Shown here one piece after another: positions 63,925 through 64,000 of a stretch of 64,000 nucleotides of DNA (its first letter is position 1; every line of letters starts with the position of its first letter). Origin of the DNA: Streptomyces sp. RerS4 (GTDB lineage: Bacteria > Actinomycetota > Actinomycetes > Streptomycetales > Streptomycetaceae); assembly GCF_023515955.1 (NCBI RefSeq), contig NZ_CP097322.1, forward strand, positions 1,612,001-1,676,000, read 5' to 3'. Both the position numbers and the translations under genes were made by a program. The notes under the pieces were generated by a model. That model did no database searches. It saw nothing but the letters and a program-made list of their open reading frames with translations, and was not told the origin of the DNA.

Positions 63925-64000
63925 ATGACCGCCGAAGAGCCGTATGTCCTCCAGCCCGCGCCCGGTGTGTACGCCTACGTGCAGCCGGACGGGGGCTGGT
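63925..64000 (+). CDS. 5' end of a metallo-beta-lactamase-fold protein, cut by window end
   Basis: MTAEEPYVLQPAPGVYAYVQ then PDGGW, 25 codons only. The opening segment ...PGVYAYVQPDGGW is what MBL-fold hydrolases show just before the first strand; the zinc motif is beyond the window. ATG 63925 is preceded by GGGGAGAGC. Identification tentative. Confidence 0.55.
   Translation, partial: MTAEEPYVLQPAPGVYAYVQPDGGW

Overview
This is a high-GC actinobacterial chromosome segment, almost certainly Streptomyces. Supporting evidence: chaplins (including a short ChpH-type one), a Streptomyces-type glycerol regulon with an IclR-family repressor, a complete Pup-proteasome locus, a mycothiol ligase, and third-position G/C bias so strong that long spurious frames lie opposite most genes. 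Gene order follows the S. coelicolor core chromosome, with the gylR-glpF-glpK-glpD-parJ-mshC block and the proteasome block in the same relative arrangement. Most of the window is core rather than accessory.

1-2.5 kb: decayed serine-hydrolase pseudogene whose stop codon lies in a 91-bp MITE-like inverted repeat, then an RluA-type pseudouridine synthase and a convergent, overlapping TetR regulator. 2.6-21 kb: protein-degradation locus on the minus strand. Reading with transcription (right to left) it runs arc/mpa, dop, pup, prcB, prcA, a divergent LacI/MFS module, pafA, two FKBP-type PPIases, pafB, pafC, two small genes, tatA, tatC and helY. Dop deamidates Pup (C-terminal GGQ), PafA ligates it, Arc unfolds tagged proteins and PrcBA degrades them; PafBC are WYL-domain transcription factors. 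21-26 kb: ferredoxin, membrane-anchored unknown, TrmI, site-2-protease-like M50/CBS protein, RecB-like nuclease, orphan response regulator. 26-31 kb: two tandem oligopeptide-type solute-binding lipoproteins with no permease or ATPase nearby, and a HAD hydrolase.

31-42.5 kb: metH, then gylR-glpFKD, with a shared candidate GylR operator before gylR and before glpF, then parJ and mshC. 42.5-46.6 kb: a conserved but functionally unsolved actinobacterial trio (PI-kinase-like protein, DUF3090 protein, histidine phosphatase), flanked by mshC and a CorA transporter, then a ferritin-like protein. 46.8-53.4 kb: F420-type oxidoreductase, aldo/keto reductase, a RecD-like gene broken by several single-base deletions in G/C runs, two small conserved genes, and a chaplin pair. 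53.5-64 kb: M20 peptidase, a tandemly duplicated tRNA-Leu(GAG) transcription unit, two APC permeases, unknown protein, ASCH-domain protein, KstD-like flavoprotein, NUDIX hydrolase, two DUF202 membrane proteins, a histidine-rich protein, and the first codons of a metallo-beta-lactamase-fold protein.

Starts were chosen by ribosome-binding site, family N-terminus and start-stop coupling. No CRISPR array, rRNA, prophage or intact insertion sequence was seen.
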